This document shows, piece after piece, positions 61,781 to 64,000 of a stretch of DNA of 64,000 bases. The notes beneath the pieces were generated by a model. The model had not been told where the DNA came from. It did no database searches and worked only from the letters and a program-made list of their open reading frames with translations. The translations under genes were made by a program, and so were the position numbers. This stretch comes from Aldrovandia affinis (lineage: Eukaryota > Chordata > Actinopteri > Notacanthiformes > Halosauridae): positions 5,664,154-5,728,153 of the forward strand of contig JAINUG010000015.1 of assembly GCA_029706075.1 (NCBI GenBank), in the 5' to 3' direction. Each line of letters opens with the position of its first letter. The stretch's first letter is position 1.

Positions 61781-63465
61781 ATCCTAATTATTTCCAGTGT
61801 TTATTTGCATCACCACGAACAACATTTTAATGCACATCTGTGATTTGTCCTGTGCCGTAGGTTCATTGCCATAACAGATATTGTGATGTCTTGGAAATGT
61901 GCTAAACATGGTTGCAATAACACTGAGGGCTAGATTTACTAAAGTAGTCACAGCACAAAGACGGTCGCTATTTTGTTGGGGGTATTTTAGGTCGTAAATA
62001 GCGACACATTAATGACAGATTTAAGGCTGAGTTCTAATTACGCAATCAAACAAATGAAACGCCCTCATTCGCAATTTGTCGTAGGATACACTCATAAAAA
62101 GGGTCCAGAACCACATTGCACACTCACATTCCAGATCACTCCAAGAACTGGATATACAGCAACCAGGCACAGTAGAGGGTACAACGAGAGTAAGAAAACA
62201 TTTTACAGATCTGGAAATAGAGGTATTTGAGGTACAGCGTCACAACGCCGTATTACAGCATAGGAAAACAACAACAACGGCGAAGAAAAACATTTGGAGT
62301 GACATTACAAAATAAATAAATTTACTAGGCATAACAAAACGAAGAGTAAATTATGTAGCCTAAAGAAAACAAACAACCGGCGTCCAAAATAAAAACTTTC
62401 CTACAACATAATGCCGGAAAAAGACACCAGCGGTGGTCCAACCCAGGAAAAAATATTAGAATTAGAATAAGAATAAATATAACTTCTGATGGGAGGAGGC
62501 CTCAGAGCGTCTGAAAGTAAAACTGTATTCACGTTTCATTCGATACCCTTATGGTCGCATACGCACAATAAAATAATTGTTCAAATTCAGACTGCTAGCC
62601 GATAGAAATCCGGCGTCCTTTCATATAATTTTTATTTCAAGTTCTAGTAAATAATAGGCCTATGTAGTCTATGCTATATAGCATATAAATTCTGACTTGA
62701 CTGTCTTTAGATAGGCCAGAGGTATTCCTGAAAATAAAGCTGTCCTGACATGAACCTGGGTACTTTGCAACAACATTTTTGACACTTCGGAAAGCACAAT
62801 ACAAAACGGGAATTGTGAAATACCTAGGCAATGTCAGCGCTCATAAAATACCGCCTGGTGTTAAAAGGTCTTAAAATTCTCACGCAAAGAGGAGAGTCGC
62901 AATTCAGGCATGCTTTAGTAAATCAGACGGAATACCTAATCGACCTAATTTACATCTCCACCCTGTTCTACAGCATTCAGCCCAGATAGCTATACATAAG
63001 CATGAAAAGATTTAACTATGCATCTAAAGGAAAGTTGCAAATTGATTTAACCTTGCAAATTACATCCTAAAAGCGATTTGACTCATTGCGACCGTTTGTT
63101 AAATCCGTCGTAGATATTGCGACCTTGTGGCAACTGCTTTTGGGTTGGAAAAGCAGTCCAATGCATTAGTAAATCTTTGCACTGCTTACAATTTATAGTG
63201 TACATGTTAATTATATGCCCTTTTTTTGTGCAAGAAAACGACAAAACTCTTTTTTCCTAAAGAGTTACTTATGGCTTTATTGCTGCGCGTGATTTAAAAA
63301 TGAAACGAGCATAACGGTCACTTCAACAACCAGTTAATCAAGTAAATTTATAAGAATTTTTAAAAATACATCTTGCCAGAGCCAGGTAAACCCCACTGTT
63401 TGTGTTTATTACAAATGTAATGTAATGTTATCTACCACGGTTTAAAGACACAGACTAGCAGGTTG
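61781..63465. other. Intergenic, perhaps a decayed DNA element
   Basis: GGGCTAGATTTACTAAAGTA (61927) and, inverted, AGATTTACTAATGC near 63,168 could be remnants of terminal repeats. ACGGTCGC occurs at both sides too. No coding similarity. Confidence 0.3.
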
Positions 63466-63780
63466 ATGAATGAATATCAGTGGAAGGGAAACGCAGACTG
63501 TAACCTGACTATGGTGAGCTGTTAAAATTTTGTTAGGCTACGCATCAAAGCAGGATTTTGTTCACATTATTGACTGGAAAAAAATATGTATGACTCCTAT
63601 TGTGTTTCTCTAGACATTCTGAATTTATATGATTTTATGTGTAAAAAATGAATGAATATCAGTGGAAGGGAAACGCAGACTGTAACCTGACTATGGTGAG
63701 CTGTTAAAATTTTTTAAATGATTTTGTTCACATTATTGACTGGAAAATTCATTCTGAATTTATATGATTTTATGTAAAAA
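63466..63780. repeat. Tandem duplication, two copies with different gaps
   Basis: Copy 1 (63466-63647) and copy 2 (63648-63780) share ATGAATGAATATCAGTGGAA through CTATGGTGAGCTGTTAAAAT, then ATTTTGTTCACATTATTGAC and CATTCTGAATTTATATGATT. Copy 2 lacks about 19 and about 31 bases present in copy 1. The shared parts are almost identical. Confidence 0.95.
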
Positions 63781-64000
63781 AAAAGCCGCCCCCTTTAAAT
63801 GTAGGGGAAAATTCATGTAAAAATCAATGCACCCCATGTTACTCACTTTTGGCATGACTAAAAAAGTGAACCCGATACATGGGCTGCAATTGAATGTCTT
63901 GATTGTAAAGATTTTCATAAATGTGTGGATGTGGAACTCGTGACAGTGACATTTAGGGTGTTGGCATTACTACACCAGGCTAAAATTAAGTTCAATGGAA
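63781..64000. other. Intergenic window edge
   Basis: Nothing recognised. Confidence 0.5.

Noticed and set aside
63466..63780. CRISPR-like repeat array
   Set aside because: Only two long copies without spacers; a eukaryotic tandem duplication.

Overview
The window looks like ray-finned fish (teleost) chromosomal DNA. It is A+T-rich, has many (CA)n/(GT)n and (GA)n microsatellites, spliced gene structure, and relics of Tc1-like, hAT-like, L2-like and DIRS-like elements. I cannot assign a species. Only one protein-coding gene can be supported: a FOXJ1 orthologue on the + strand, the forkhead master regulator of motile cilia. No rRNA, tRNA gene, CRISPR array or bacterial or viral gene was seen.

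Layout. Positions 1-2015 read like the 3' end of an upstream + strand transcript, closed by an AATAAA at 1991. In vertebrates the same-strand gene just upstream of FOXJ1 is usually RNF157, so this may be its 3' UTR (inference only). Positions 2016-5340 are A+T-rich with one CpG-richer island (3840-4200) holding two widely spaced RFX half-sites. The foxj1 promoter and non-coding exon 1 lie near 5340-5692. Coding exon 2 is 6114-6767 (ATG 6189), the intron is 6768-9289, and exon 3 starts at 9290 with its stop at 10106-10108, giving a 465-residue protein. The 3' UTR probably runs to about 11,775.

From about 11.8 kb to the right edge I find no host gene: a desert of at least 52 kb. Clearly repetitive parts are a hAT-like non-autonomous element (13.4 kb); two adjacent Tc1-like elements (18.3-21.0 kb), the second carrying a nested tRNA-type SINE with a perfect 14-bp target duplication; an 818-bp TIR element (31.9-32.7 kb) beside a DIRS-type reverse-transcriptase relic (32.9-33.3 kb); a deleted Tc1 copy (38.4 kb) and a second copy of the same SINE (39.4 kb); another Tc1 relic with long terminal inverted arms (52.9-53.9 kb); a 91-bp near-perfect inverted duplication (58.3/58.8 kb); an L2-like LINE with endonuclease and reverse-transcriptase remnants (59.2-61.2 kb) abutting a second non-LTR RT relic (61.3-61.8 kb); and a tandem duplication at 63.5-63.8 kb.

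The rest of the desert is unique-looking DNA. Several stretches are richer in CpG and homeodomain-type TAAT cores than their surroundings (34.8-35.1, 40.05-40.25, 49.8-50.25, 51.1-51.5 and 55.2-56.5 kb). These are the best candidates for long-range regulatory elements or an unannotated promoter, but conservation cannot be judged from one sequence. I did not find a convincing new multi-gene system. The least familiar items are the SINE family, the 818-bp TIR element, the inverted duplication and the CpG-rich, promoter-like block at 34.8-35.1 kb.
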